DNA of 64,000 nucleotides from an uncultured Hyphomonas sp. (GTDB lineage: Bacteria; Pseudomonadota; Alphaproteobacteria; Caulobacterales; Hyphomonadaceae). Position 1 is the first letter of the stretch, and every line of letters begins with the position of its first letter. Both the position numbers and the translations under genes were made by a program. The notes below the pieces were generated by a model. It was not told where the DNA came from, ran no database searches, and worked only from the letters and a program-made list of their open reading frames with translations. The DNA lies in assembly GCF_963678875.1 (NCBI RefSeq), contig NZ_OY787456.1, positions 2,666,001 through 2,730,000 on the forward strand. The letters run 5' to 3'. Shown in pieces: positions 52,963-60,691 of the stretch.

Positions 52963-54498
52963 TTAGTCTTCGCTGATGTCGATGGTGCGGTAGGTCGTGA
53001 TCTGTCCCACACGCACGGCGATCAGCACTTTGGTCCGGTTCGCCTTCTTCGCCGCGTCGATGGCCTTCTTCAGGACGTCGACACTCGAAACCGGCTCATT
53101 GTTGGCTTCCAGGATGACCATGCCACGCTGCAGACCGGCTTCTTCGATCGCGCCGCCGCGCTCTACTTCGGAAATCACGAGACCGGCTTCGTCCTCGTCG
53201 AGGCCGAGACGCTGGCGCATCTCGTCGTCGAGCGGCACGAAGGTGACGCCGAGTGACTCCATGGCCGCTTCGTCAGCATCATCACCGGAGTCGTCAGACA
53301 GCGCCGAAGCCGGGATGCGCTGGGCGTTCAGATTGTCGCCACGTTCGCCAACAACCACATTGATCGTCTGGCGCTTGCCGCCGCGCATGATGTCGAACTT
53401 GTTGGAGGTGTTGGCGATGAGGCGGCCGACAAGACGCGTGGTCGACGTTGCATCGCTGACCTTCTGGCCATTCACCGACAGGATGATGTCGCCGCGCTGC
53501 AGGCCGCCTTTTGCCGCCGGGCTGTCGACCGTCACATCGGCGATGATGGAGCCGTCATTGTTTTCCATGCCCTGGGCTTCGGCCATGTCTTCGGTCAGGT
53601 CCTGGATCTGCACGCCCAGCCAGCCGCGGGAGACGTGCCCGTCCTTGATGATGGCCTGCGTCACTTCCTGCGCAAGCTCAGCAGGGATGGCGAAGCCAAT
53701 GCCAACCGAACCGCCGGTGGGCGACAGGATCTGCGTGTTCACACCAACGACATTGCCATGCAGGTCGAAGGTCGGACCGCCGGAGTTGCCGCGATTGATG
53801 GCAGCGTCAATCTGGAGAAAGTCCGTATACGGGCTGTCATTGCCGAGTTCGCGGCCATCTGCCGACAGGATGCCTGCCGTTGCCGTGCCGCTGAAGCCGA
53901 ACGGGTTGCCGAGTGCGACAACCCAGTCGCCCTTGCGGAGATTGTGGGAGTTTCCGAAGCGGACATAGGGGTAGGTCCCCTTGTCCTTCACCTTGATCAC
54001 GGCGAGGTCGGTATCCGGGTCGGTGCCGATGAGTTCCGCTTCCAGCTCTTCCCCGTCCTTGTTGACCACTTCAATCTGGACCGCGTTCTCGACCACGTGA
54101 TTGTTCGTCACGATGTAGCCGTCCTGCGAAATGAAGAAACCGGATCCCAGAGACCGGGCTTCGCGTGTCTGCGGCTCGTCCTCTTCTTGCTCTTGCTGGC
54201 GGCGCTGTTCGAGGAAGTCGTCGAGGCCCGGCAGGCCGCGGAACTGTTCGAAGAATTCCTGCATGTCGCCCATATTGTTGACTTCGCGCTCGGACACCAC
54301 GTTCACGCTGACGACGGCAGGTTCCACGCGCTCGATCAGGTCGGCAAAGCTCATCGGCGCGCCCGCGGGCGCCTGGATCGCGATCGGCTGTGCGCCGGCC
54401 TCGGGGCTGAGAATCTGAGGCGCGATCGACAAGGTCCCAACCGCGGCGGCTCCGAAAAGCGCTGCAACCAGTGCCTGCCGAGAAATGCCAAGTTTCAT
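52963..54498 (-). CDS. degP: Do-family serine endopeptidase (DegP/HtrA)
   Basis: An exported 511-residue protease/chaperone for misfolded envelope proteins. A signal peptide is at the N-terminus. The catalytic triad is His134 (TNNHVV), Asp164 (TDLAVIK) and Ser239 (GNSGGP). Two PDZ domains follow, the first with RGWLGVQIQDL. An insert of Gln/Glu-rich sequence at about 97-112 lies in the LA loop. The start at 54498 (MKLGISRQAL) gives a clean signal peptide. It is first in the unit with the two-component pair and glnE. Confidence 0.95.
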   Translation of the reverse strand: MKLGISRQALVAALFGAAAVGTLSIAPQILSPEAGAQPIAIQAPAGAPMSFADLIERVEPAVVSVNVVSEREVNNMGDMQEFFEQFRGLPGLDDFLEQRRQQEQEEDEPQTREARSLGSGFFISQDGYIVTNNHVVENAVQIEVVNKDGEELEAELIGTDPDTDLAVIKVKDKGTYPYVRFGNSHNLRKGDWVVALGNPFGFSGTATAGILSADGRELGNDSPYTDFLQIDAAINRGNSGGPTFDLHGNVVGVNTQILSPTGGSVGIGFAIPAELAQEVTQAIIKDGHVSRGWLGVQIQDLTEDMAEAQGMENNDGSIIADVTVDSPAAKGGLQRGDIILSVNGQKVSDATSTTRLVGRLIANTSNKFDIMRGGKRQTINVVVGERGDNLNAQRIPASALSDDSGDDADEAAMESLGVTFVPLDDEMRQRLGLDEDEAGLVISEVERGGAIEEAGLQRGMVILEANNEPVSSVDVLKKAIDAAKKANRTKVLIAVRVGQITTYRTIDISED

Positions 54499-55151
54499 GA
54501 ATTCTCTCTCCAACTCTCTGAAATATCGCCGTTTGTCTGGTCGGCGTTACATAATCATACGAAGGGCAATGTGGTCATTAAAAGACAGTAAGTCGAATGG
54601 AATCAGGAGATCACGCGTCTGCCTGCTCTCCGGTCAATGCGCGAACAGGGCCGGTCGTTCCCTTCGACGTCAGCTTGGCAAGACGTTCGAACGAGTCTGG
54701 TGAAGTTCGATCAGATGCTCACGCCAGGCAACCGGGCAAGACGCCCGGCAATATTCTGAAACTCAAATACTCTGACAAAATTAAACATACCAACAGTATG
54801 GAATAATTGAGAAAGCCCTTGAAATACTACAGTTTGAGAGACATACTGGCGACTAAGATAGATCAGAAGGGGCTGATTTGTGCGCTTGATTCACCGCATG
54901 CCAGACAGGCGTTTGCGTTGTCGCGCGCGTGCCTCCAAACAGTTGCCGGCGCTGGAAAGGCCCAATCCCCGGGCCCACCGGTGTCAATCACCACTTCGTA
55001 TGACCCGCCTACTGCCAAGGTGGCATGCGAAGTCCCAATCAGACGTCAAGCAATGTCCCCACCCAGCCTGACGGCTATTCCCACGGGGGTCGGCGCCGGC
55101 AAACCCAGCCCCTTCTCAAATTCCCGATTGAGTCTGACCGCAAGCGCGTGA
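54499..55151. other. Long non-coding gap between degP and ccmH
   Basis: At about 650 bp this is the only gap over 300 bp. Its left end must carry the degP promoter, but no convincing -35/-10 pair was found. The middle (54760-54850) is clearly AT-rich and holds two short inverted repeats: CCGGGC/GCCCGG at 54732-54748 and CATAC/GTATG at 54786-54800. On the minus strand, 55150 to about 54860 is one frame with a single internal stop, which might be a decayed gene, though I recognise no family. No tRNA or clear terminator is visible. Confidence 0.5.
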
Positions 55152-55550
55152 TCAGGCGTCTTCCGATTCGATCTGCTGAGCGACGGTCCGCTTCCGGCGT
55201 GCGGTGAGGATTCCGATCAGCCCCCCGATGGCGAGCAGGAAGAACGGGCCGGCCCACAGCAGCATGCCGCTGAGATTGTTCCCCTTCGGGCGGAACAGGA
55301 CAAACTCGCCATACCGGCTTTCGAACCAGTCACGCACTTCCTGATCGGTCGAACCTTCGCCAACCATTTCGCGGATACGCGCACGCATGTCTTCGGCAAT
55401 CGGGGCCGCAGACTGGGAAACCGGCTCGTTCTCGCACGCAACGCAGCGCAGCTCCCGCATCAGGGCCTGCGCACGTGCCTCTTCTGCTGAATTGTCCAGC
55501 GGCACTTCCGCGGCCAGCGCGATCACGACAGACAGGAGCAGCGTCTTCAT
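55152..55550 (-). CDS. ccmH: Cytochrome c maturation protein CcmH
   Basis: A 132-residue thiol-reducing factor that presents apocytochrome c for heme attachment. The redox pair is Cys36-V-A-Cys39 in RCVACENEP, after a cleavable signal peptide. A membrane helix (LLWAGPFFLLAIGGLIGIL) anchors the C-terminus. It overlaps ccmF by 4 bp. The C-terminal TPR part found in some CcmH proteins is absent here because ccmI is separate. Confidence 0.93.
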   Translation of the reverse strand: MKTLLLSVVIALAAEVPLDNSAEEARAQALMRELRCVACENEPVSQSAAPIAEDMRARIREMVGEGSTDQEVRDWFESRYGEFVLFRPKGNNLSGMLLWAGPFFLLAIGGLIGILTARRKRTVAQQIESEDA

Positions 55551-57427
55551 CGTTTCCCCTTCACCATGCTGAGTGCGCCCCCGAGGCCGATCAGCAGCAC
55601 GCCAAGATAAACGAAATCGATGAGCGGGTTGAAGTAGACCCGGAACACCCAGCGCGCCTGTCCGTCGACAACCCGCTGTTCCCCGAGCGCGGCATAGAGG
55701 TCGCCCGTGCCGGTCTTGTAGATCGCGGTCTCCGTCGTCGGCATCCGCGCAGCCGGGTAATAGCGTTTCATTGGCTGCAGCACCGTCTTCACGCCGCCCT
55801 TCATGGCGGTCAGGACGGCCTTGTCGGCGTACCAGTTCGGCCCCTCGATGGAGCTGACATCGTCCAGTGTCAGGGTCCAGCCAGCGGCCGTGCCCGATCC
55901 GCCTTCGGCCAGTGCCACGGTGGTTTCATAGCGTCCGGTCGTCTCGACCACGGCACCGATGATGAACAGGCCGATCCCCATATGCGCGAGGGTCATGCCC
56001 CACACACGCGGCGACACGCGGAACACGCGCTTCAGTGTGATGGCGCGGCGCCTGAGTTCCCACAGCGCCCCGCCGATCAGCCAGACACCCAGCGCCAGAC
56101 CGAACGCGGCGCCCAGCGAAATATTCCAGACGCCAATGCCGAGCGCCGCGAACACGGCCACCAGCGCGACACCGGCAATTGCCCAGCGTGTCCATTGCTT
56201 CAGGTCGGCCTTGCCCCAGGCCCAGCTCTGCGCCACCGGCAGCAGGAGCAGCAGTACCGCCAGGATCGGCACAAAGGTCAGCCGGAAATATGGTTCGCCC
56301 ACAGACATGGTTCGTCCGGTCGCTTCGGCCATCAGCGGGAACAGCGTGCCGAGCAGAACGGTCAATGCCGCCACGATCAGCACGATGTTGTTGGCCATCA
56401 TCGCCCCCTCCCGGCTGCCGATCAGCCAGGGCTTTGCCCCCTTCAGGGAAGGTCCGCGCCAGACGAACAGGCCGAGCGCCAGAACGCCATAAACCATCAG
56501 TCCGAACAGGAGGATCATCCCGCGCTCCGGATCAACGGCAAAGGCATGCACCGAAGTCAGCACGCCGGAGCGGACAAGGAAGGCGCCCATGATCGAGAAC
56601 AGGAAGGCGAGCACGGCGAGCAGCGCGGTCCAGGCCGCGAAGTTCTCGCGCTTTTCGGTCACGATGACGGAGTGCAGCAGCGCCGCGCCGATCAGCCACG
56701 GCATCAGTGAAGCGTTTTCAACCGGGTCCCAGAACCACCAGCCGCCCCAGCCGAGCTCGTAATAGGCCCAGTAGGAACCAAGTGCGATGCCGAAGGTAAG
56801 CGGCACAAAAGCCGCCAGCGACCAGCGCCGGGCTTCCTTCGCCCAGACCCGGTCGATCCGGCCTTCCATCATGCCGGCCGCCGCCAGCGCAAAAATGAAG
56901 GAATAACCGACATAGCCGAGATACAGCATCGGCGGGTGGAAGGAGAGCGCCGGGTCTTGCAGCAGCGGATTGAGCCCCGCGCCCTGAAACGGTGCCGGGT
57001 CCAGCCGCAGATAGGGCGACGAGGCGAACAGCAGGTAGCCCATCGCACCGGCCGAGAGGAAACCCTGCACACCCAGCGCGCGCGACTCGAAGCGCTCGCG
57101 TCCTGTCTTCATCAGGGCGGCCGCCGCAGCACCGAAGGCAAGCGTCACCAGCGCCCAGAGCGCCATGGAGCCTTCATGATTCCCCCATGTCCCGGCAATC
57201 TTGTAGATCATCGGCTTCAGCGTGTGGGAATTGTTCGCGACCAGTTGAAGCGAGAAGTCCGACACGGCGAAGGCATACACCAGCGTCAGGAAGGAAAAGG
57301 CCATCAGGCCAAATCCGGTGACAGCGGCCATGCCTGCCCAGCGTCGGTCGCCCTTCAGGCCGAAGACCGTCTGCGCCAACGTGGCGCCCAGCGCCAGGAA
57401 GGCCGCGAAATGCCCGGCTTCGATCAT
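55547..57427 (-). CDS. ccmF: Heme lyase CcmF
   Basis: A 626-residue polytopic membrane protein that joins heme from holo-CcmE to apocytochrome c. The tryptophan-rich WWD motif is WGGWWFWDPVENASLMPW, and conserved histidines lie in SFHPPMLYLGY and in LLHSVIVTEKR. A large periplasmic loop lies near the C-terminus. It overlaps ccmE and ccmH by 4 bp each, giving a tight ccmEFH unit. Confidence 0.96.
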   Translation of the reverse strand: MIEAGHFAAFLALGATLAQTVFGLKGDRRWAGMAAVTGFGLMAFSFLTLVYAFAVSDFSLQLVANNSHTLKPMIYKIAGTWGNHEGSMALWALVTLAFGAAAAALMKTGRERFESRALGVQGFLSAGAMGYLLFASSPYLRLDPAPFQGAGLNPLLQDPALSFHPPMLYLGYVGYSFIFALAAAGMMEGRIDRVWAKEARRWSLAAFVPLTFGIALGSYWAYYELGWGGWWFWDPVENASLMPWLIGAALLHSVIVTEKRENFAAWTALLAVLAFLFSIMGAFLVRSGVLTSVHAFAVDPERGMILLFGLMVYGVLALGLFVWRGPSLKGAKPWLIGSREGAMMANNIVLIVAALTVLLGTLFPLMAEATGRTMSVGEPYFRLTFVPILAVLLLLLPVAQSWAWGKADLKQWTRWAIAGVALVAVFAALGIGVWNISLGAAFGLALGVWLIGGALWELRRRAITLKRVFRVSPRVWGMTLAHMGIGLFIIGAVVETTGRYETTVALAEGGSGTAAGWTLTLDDVSSIEGPNWYADKAVLTAMKGGVKTVLQPMKRYYPAARMPTTETAIYKTGTGDLYAALGEQRVVDGQARWVFRVYFNPLIDFVYLGVLLIGLGGALSMVKGKR

Positions 57428-57855
57428 CCGCCGATGGCCTCGGGGCGCAGTTCGCGCGGCTGGTAGTTTTCGTCATGCTTGGCGAGGATCTGCCGGGCGG
57501 TGAACGTCCCGTCTTCGTTGAACTGGCCGATGGCCACAACGCCCTGTCCTTCGCGGAACAGGTCCGGCGCGATGCCGGTGAACGCCACTTTGATATCGGC
57601 GTCGCTATTGTCCATCACGCTGAACAGCATCGTGGCGCCGTCCGCCGAATAGGTCAGCGAGCCGGGCTCGACCCAGCCGCCTACTTTCACCTCACGTCCC
57701 TGTTTCGGCAGGCCTTTTTCGGCCAGCGTTTGCGGCGTGTAGAACAGGTCGGCATTCTGGCGGAGGGCCACAAAGGCCAGCCCCGCCGCAGCCAGCAGCA
57801 GGATGGCAGCGATACCAAATGTGTAGAGTCGTCGAGTGCGTGCGCGCATGCGCAT
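57424..57855 (-). CDS. ccmE: Heme chaperone CcmE
   Basis: A 143-residue membrane-anchored OB-fold protein that binds heme covalently and hands it to CcmF. The heme-binding histidine is His127 in LAKHDENY, with Tyr131 as the nearby ligand. One N-terminal membrane helix is present. It is the first gene of ccmEFH. The [FeFe]-hydrogenase gene diverges from it, with 128 bp between the starts. Confidence 0.95.
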   Translation of the reverse strand: MRMRARTRRLYTFGIAAILLLAAAGLAFVALRQNADLFYTPQTLAEKGLPKQGREVKVGGWVEPGSLTYSADGATMLFSVMDNSDADIKVAFTGIAPDLFREGQGVVAIGQFNEDGTFTARQILAKHDENYQPRELRPEAIGG

Positions 57856-57938
57856 CTTATAGTGCGCCCCGCGCCAAATTGGGAGTGCGGCAGATGAAGC
57901 CGGCAGAGTTGCGGCTGTCTAATTCGGCGCTGCAGGTT

Positions 57939-57944
57939 TATACT
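57939..57944 (+). promoter_or_regulatory. Possible -10 box of the hydrogenase gene
   Basis: TATACT matches five of six bases of the -10 consensus and lies 39 bp before the ATG at 57984. A weak partner, CTGTCT at 57915-57920, is 18 bp upstream. No FNR-type TTGAT-N4-ATCAA site is visible in the 128-bp gap. Confidence 0.25.
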
Positions 57945-57983
57945 GGGCCTCATGACATGCGCGGTATCTGAGGCTTTCTCCGG

Positions 57984-60056
57984 ATGATCGAGCTGACGAT
58001 CAATGGACGTCCGGTCGAACTCGACAAGGGCGGCACTCTGCTCGATGCCGCCAGGAAAGCCGGCATTCATATCCCGACGCTTTGCCACTATCCGGGGCTG
58101 CCGTCGCATTCCGTCTGCCGGATGTGCCTGGTCGAAGTGGAAGGCGAGCAGAAGCCGCAACCCGCCTGCACCACCCTCGCCAAACAGGGCGACATCGTGG
58201 AAACGGACTCCGAGTCGCTTCAGGCCTTCCGCCGCAGCAATGGAGAATGGCTGCTCGCACGGCATCCGAACGATTGCATGCGCTGTGAGGTCAATGGCGC
58301 CTGCCAGCTGCAGACACTCGTGGCCGAAAACCAGTGGGAAGAGCGCTGGGAGGAAGTCCCGCCCGGCTCTGCCGACCATCCGGAGCACCCCTCGGCAGAC
58401 CATACATCGCCCAGCATTTGGCGCGATCTCTCCAAATGCATCGAATGCGGCTTGTGCGCCGAAGCCTGCGGTGAGGCCGGGCAGCAACAATTCATCATCG
58501 GGTTCGCAGAGCGCGGATACGACCGCGTGCCCGTCACCGTGTTCGACGCCCCATTGTCTGAAACCGCATGCATCTCGTGCGGCCAGTGCACACTTGTCTG
58601 CCCGGTCGGCGCCCTGATCGAGGCCCCGCACTGGCACGAGGTTTTGCACATTCTCGACTCAGGCAAGCGCGTCTCGGTGGTCCAGATTGCGCCGGCCACC
58701 CGTATCGCCATTAGCGAAGAATTCGGCATGAAGCCGGGGACGGTCAGCACCGGCAGGTTGATCAATGCGCTGCGCCAGCTGGGCTTCGACTATGTGTTCG
58801 ATACGAACTTCACAGCTGACCTGACCATCATGGAGGAAGGGACGGAATTGCTGTCACGACTCGAAGCCGGGACCGATTTTCCCCTCTTCACGTCCTGCTG
58901 CCCGGGATGGGTGAACTGGCTTGAACTCAACCGGCCGGACCTTCTCCCACACCTCAGCACGACAAAATCCCCCCAGCAGATGCACGGCGCCATCGCCAAG
59001 CGCGGCAACTTCGCCCGGTCCCTCGGACCGGAATTCGCTGAAGGAAACACAGAGCCCTACGTCGTCAGCGTCATGCCCTGCACAGCCAAAAAGGATGAGG
59101 CTTTGCGGCCGGGCATGTCTGGCGATGTCGATCATGTGCTGACCACACGGGAGCTCGCCCGGATGATCCGGTCGCGCGGCATCGCGTTCGGCGCCCTTGA
59201 TGAAGACGGCAGCTTTGACAGCCCGCTCGGAGAAAGCACGGGCGCGGCCCAGATCTTCGGCGCGTCCGGCGGTGTCATGGAAGCGATGGTACGCACAGCC
59301 GCGCACCTCAAAGGTGTGGAAGACCACATACCGCTGGAATGGACACAATTGCGGGGCGTGCAAGATGCGGTGAAGACGGCCAGCATTCCGGGCGTCGGCA
59401 CGGTCGCCGTGTGCAATGGTATTGCCGCCGCGCAGCGCATGCTGGAGACCGATGATTGGCGCACAGAGTTTATCGCGATTGAAGTCATGGCCTGTTCGGG
59501 CGGCTGCCTTGGCGGCGGCGGCGAACCGAAATCCATGGATCCGGACGTCCTGAAGAAACGCAGCAAGGCGATCTTTGACATGGATGCCAAGTCACCACGC
59601 CGGCGGTCCTACGAGAACCCGGATGTCAGGAAACTCTACGAAGCAGAGCTTGGAGAACCGAACTCTAAGGCCGCGCACGCCCTGCTGCATACGGCCCACA
59701 TTGCCCGGCGCTCCGAACGCGCGCTGCTCGCGCAGTTTCTCGATTGCGTCGACCGGCGCGACGGCGGGGCAGCCGCAAGCCTGTTTCATCCAGATGGCGT
59801 CTGGTCCACCGCGTCTCCATTTGGAGACGTTAGCGGCGCCGCGAATATTGCCGCACTCATCAGCAGCAAACTGCCGCCCCGGAAATACGGGCCGCACTTC
59901 GCGCGGCATCGGCTGGACATACCTGCCCGTGGCGATGACCTGATCGTCATCACGCCGGACGGCCAGAGATGCCGGTTCACGATGGAATTGAGTCCTTCGG
60001 ATCGTGGCGGGCGGTCACCGCTTCTCATCCGGAGACTGGCGCGCCACACTCTTTAA
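57984..60056 (+). CDS. hydA: [FeFe]-hydrogenase (HydA-type) with a C-terminal NTF2/SnoaL-like extension
   Basis: A 690-residue iron hydrogenase of M3 domain order. Relay: a [2Fe-2S] domain (Cys34, 45, 48, 62), a His-ligated [4Fe-4S] (His94, Cys98, 101, 107) and a two-cluster ferredoxin (Cys152/155/158/162 and 196/199/202/206). H-cluster motifs are complete: TSCCPGW (Cys305/306), MPCTAKKDE (Cys366) and EVMACSGGC with GGGEP (Cys504/508). The usual C-terminal small-subunit region ends at ALLHTAH (about 572). After it come about 115 extra residues resembling an NTF2/SnoaL fold. It should oxidise or make H2 in the cytoplasm with ferredoxin or another carrier. No hydE, hydF or hydG is nearby, so maturation must come from elsewhere. 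A GAGG site lies 10 bases before the ATG. Confidence 0.92.
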   Translation: MIELTINGRPVELDKGGTLLDAARKAGIHIPTLCHYPGLPSHSVCRMCLVEVEGEQKPQPACTTLAKQGDIVETDSESLQAFRRSNGEWLLARHPNDCMRCEVNGACQLQTLVAENQWEERWEEVPPGSADHPEHPSADHTSPSIWRDLSKCIECGLCAEACGEAGQQQFIIGFAERGYDRVPVTVFDAPLSETACISCGQCTLVCPVGALIEAPHWHEVLHILDSGKRVSVVQIAPATRIAISEEFGMKPGTVSTGRLINALRQLGFDYVFDTNFTADLTIMEEGTELLSRLEAGTDFPLFTSCCPGWVNWLELNRPDLLPHLSTTKSPQQMHGAIAKRGNFARSLGPEFAEGNTEPYVVSVMPCTAKKDEALRPGMSGDVDHVLTTRELARMIRSRGIAFGALDEDGSFDSPLGESTGAAQIFGASGGVMEAMVRTAAHLKGVEDHIPLEWTQLRGVQDAVKTASIPGVGTVAVCNGIAAAQRMLETDDWRTEFIAIEVMACSGGCLGGGGEPKSMDPDVLKKRSKAIFDMDAKSPRRRSYENPDVRKLYEAELGEPNSKAAHALLHTAHIARRSERALLAQFLDCVDRRDGGAAASLFHPDGVWSTASPFGDVSGAANIAALISSKLPPRKYGPHFARHRLDIPARGDDLIVITPDGQRCRFTMELSPSDRGGRSPLLIRRLARHTL

Positions 60057-60073
60057 AGCAGGCAGCGCAGAAA

Positions 60074-60691
60074 CTATTCCGAAGGGGCAGCTTCTGGCGC
60101 AGGCGCCGCTTCTTCGCCCTGCCCGATGGCTTCGATCATACCGCGGAAGCGGTCGCGGCGCGGGTCCCCTTCGGGCAGGTTGTTGTAGATGTAGCGCATG
60201 GCCTGTTCGGCCTTGTCCTGGTCGCCTGCCTGCGCGGCGCCCATGGCGGCCCACATGCCGGCGCGCACCTGCGTCTCGTCCAGCTCATAGGCACGGCCAT
60301 AGAGCCGCGTTGCCTGCGGACTGACGCCGCCGCCGGAAAGAGCCACCAGCGTGTCCGCCAGCGCGACCAGCGCCGGAACGAAATTCTCATCCCGCCGCAG
60401 GGCAGACTGGTAGGCCCGCGCGGCATCTTCCGGACGCCCTTCTGCGCGCAGCATCTCTCCGATGAAGTAGTGCGGTTGCGGGTCGTTCGGGCGCTGCACG
60501 GTTGCGAGTTCGAGGCGCGACAGGGTTTCGGCGGGCGTCAGCGTTTCCGGCGCATTGGCGATCTTCCCGGCAAGGCTTTCCTGCCGCTTCGACATCGGTT
60601 CATCCGGCATGCCCGGCTTGCCCACCGCCAGATAGCCGGCCACAGCCACGGCAAGGCAGAGACCGGCGACAGCGATATTCAGGCGGTTCAT
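60074..60691 (-). CDS. ccmI: Cytochrome c maturation TPR protein CcmI-like
   Basis: A 205-residue protein with an N-terminal membrane anchor (IAVAGLCLAVAVAGYLAVG) and TPR repeats (PQPHYFIGEMLRAEGRPEDA then ARAYQSALRRDENFVPALVA). It matches the TPR part of CcmI/CycH, which holds apocytochromes for heme ligation. It lacks the extra N-terminal helix of longer CcmI, so it is a short form. Its ATG overlaps the sensor kinase stop, and in related genomes ccmE follows directly; here the hydrogenase gene intervenes. Confidence 0.82.
   Translation of the reverse strand: MNRLNIAVAGLCLAVAVAGYLAVGKPGMPDEPMSKRQESLAGKIANAPETLTPAETLSRLELATVQRPNDPQPHYFIGEMLRAEGRPEDAARAYQSALRRDENFVPALVALADTLVALSGGGVSPQATRLYGRAYELDETQVRAGMWAAMGAAQAGDQDKAEQAMRYIYNNLPEGDPRRDRFRGMIEAIGQGEEAAPAPEAAPSE

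Noticed and set aside
54807..55151. A 114-codon plus-strand frame in the degP–ccmH gap
   Set aside because: It has atypical composition, no ribosome site and no recognisable domain; treated as part of a non-coding gap.
57861..57983. Search for an FNR or anaerobic-regulator box upstream of the hydrogenase gene
   Set aside because: No TTGAT-N4-ATCAA-like site was found by eye, so no claim of anaerobic control is made.
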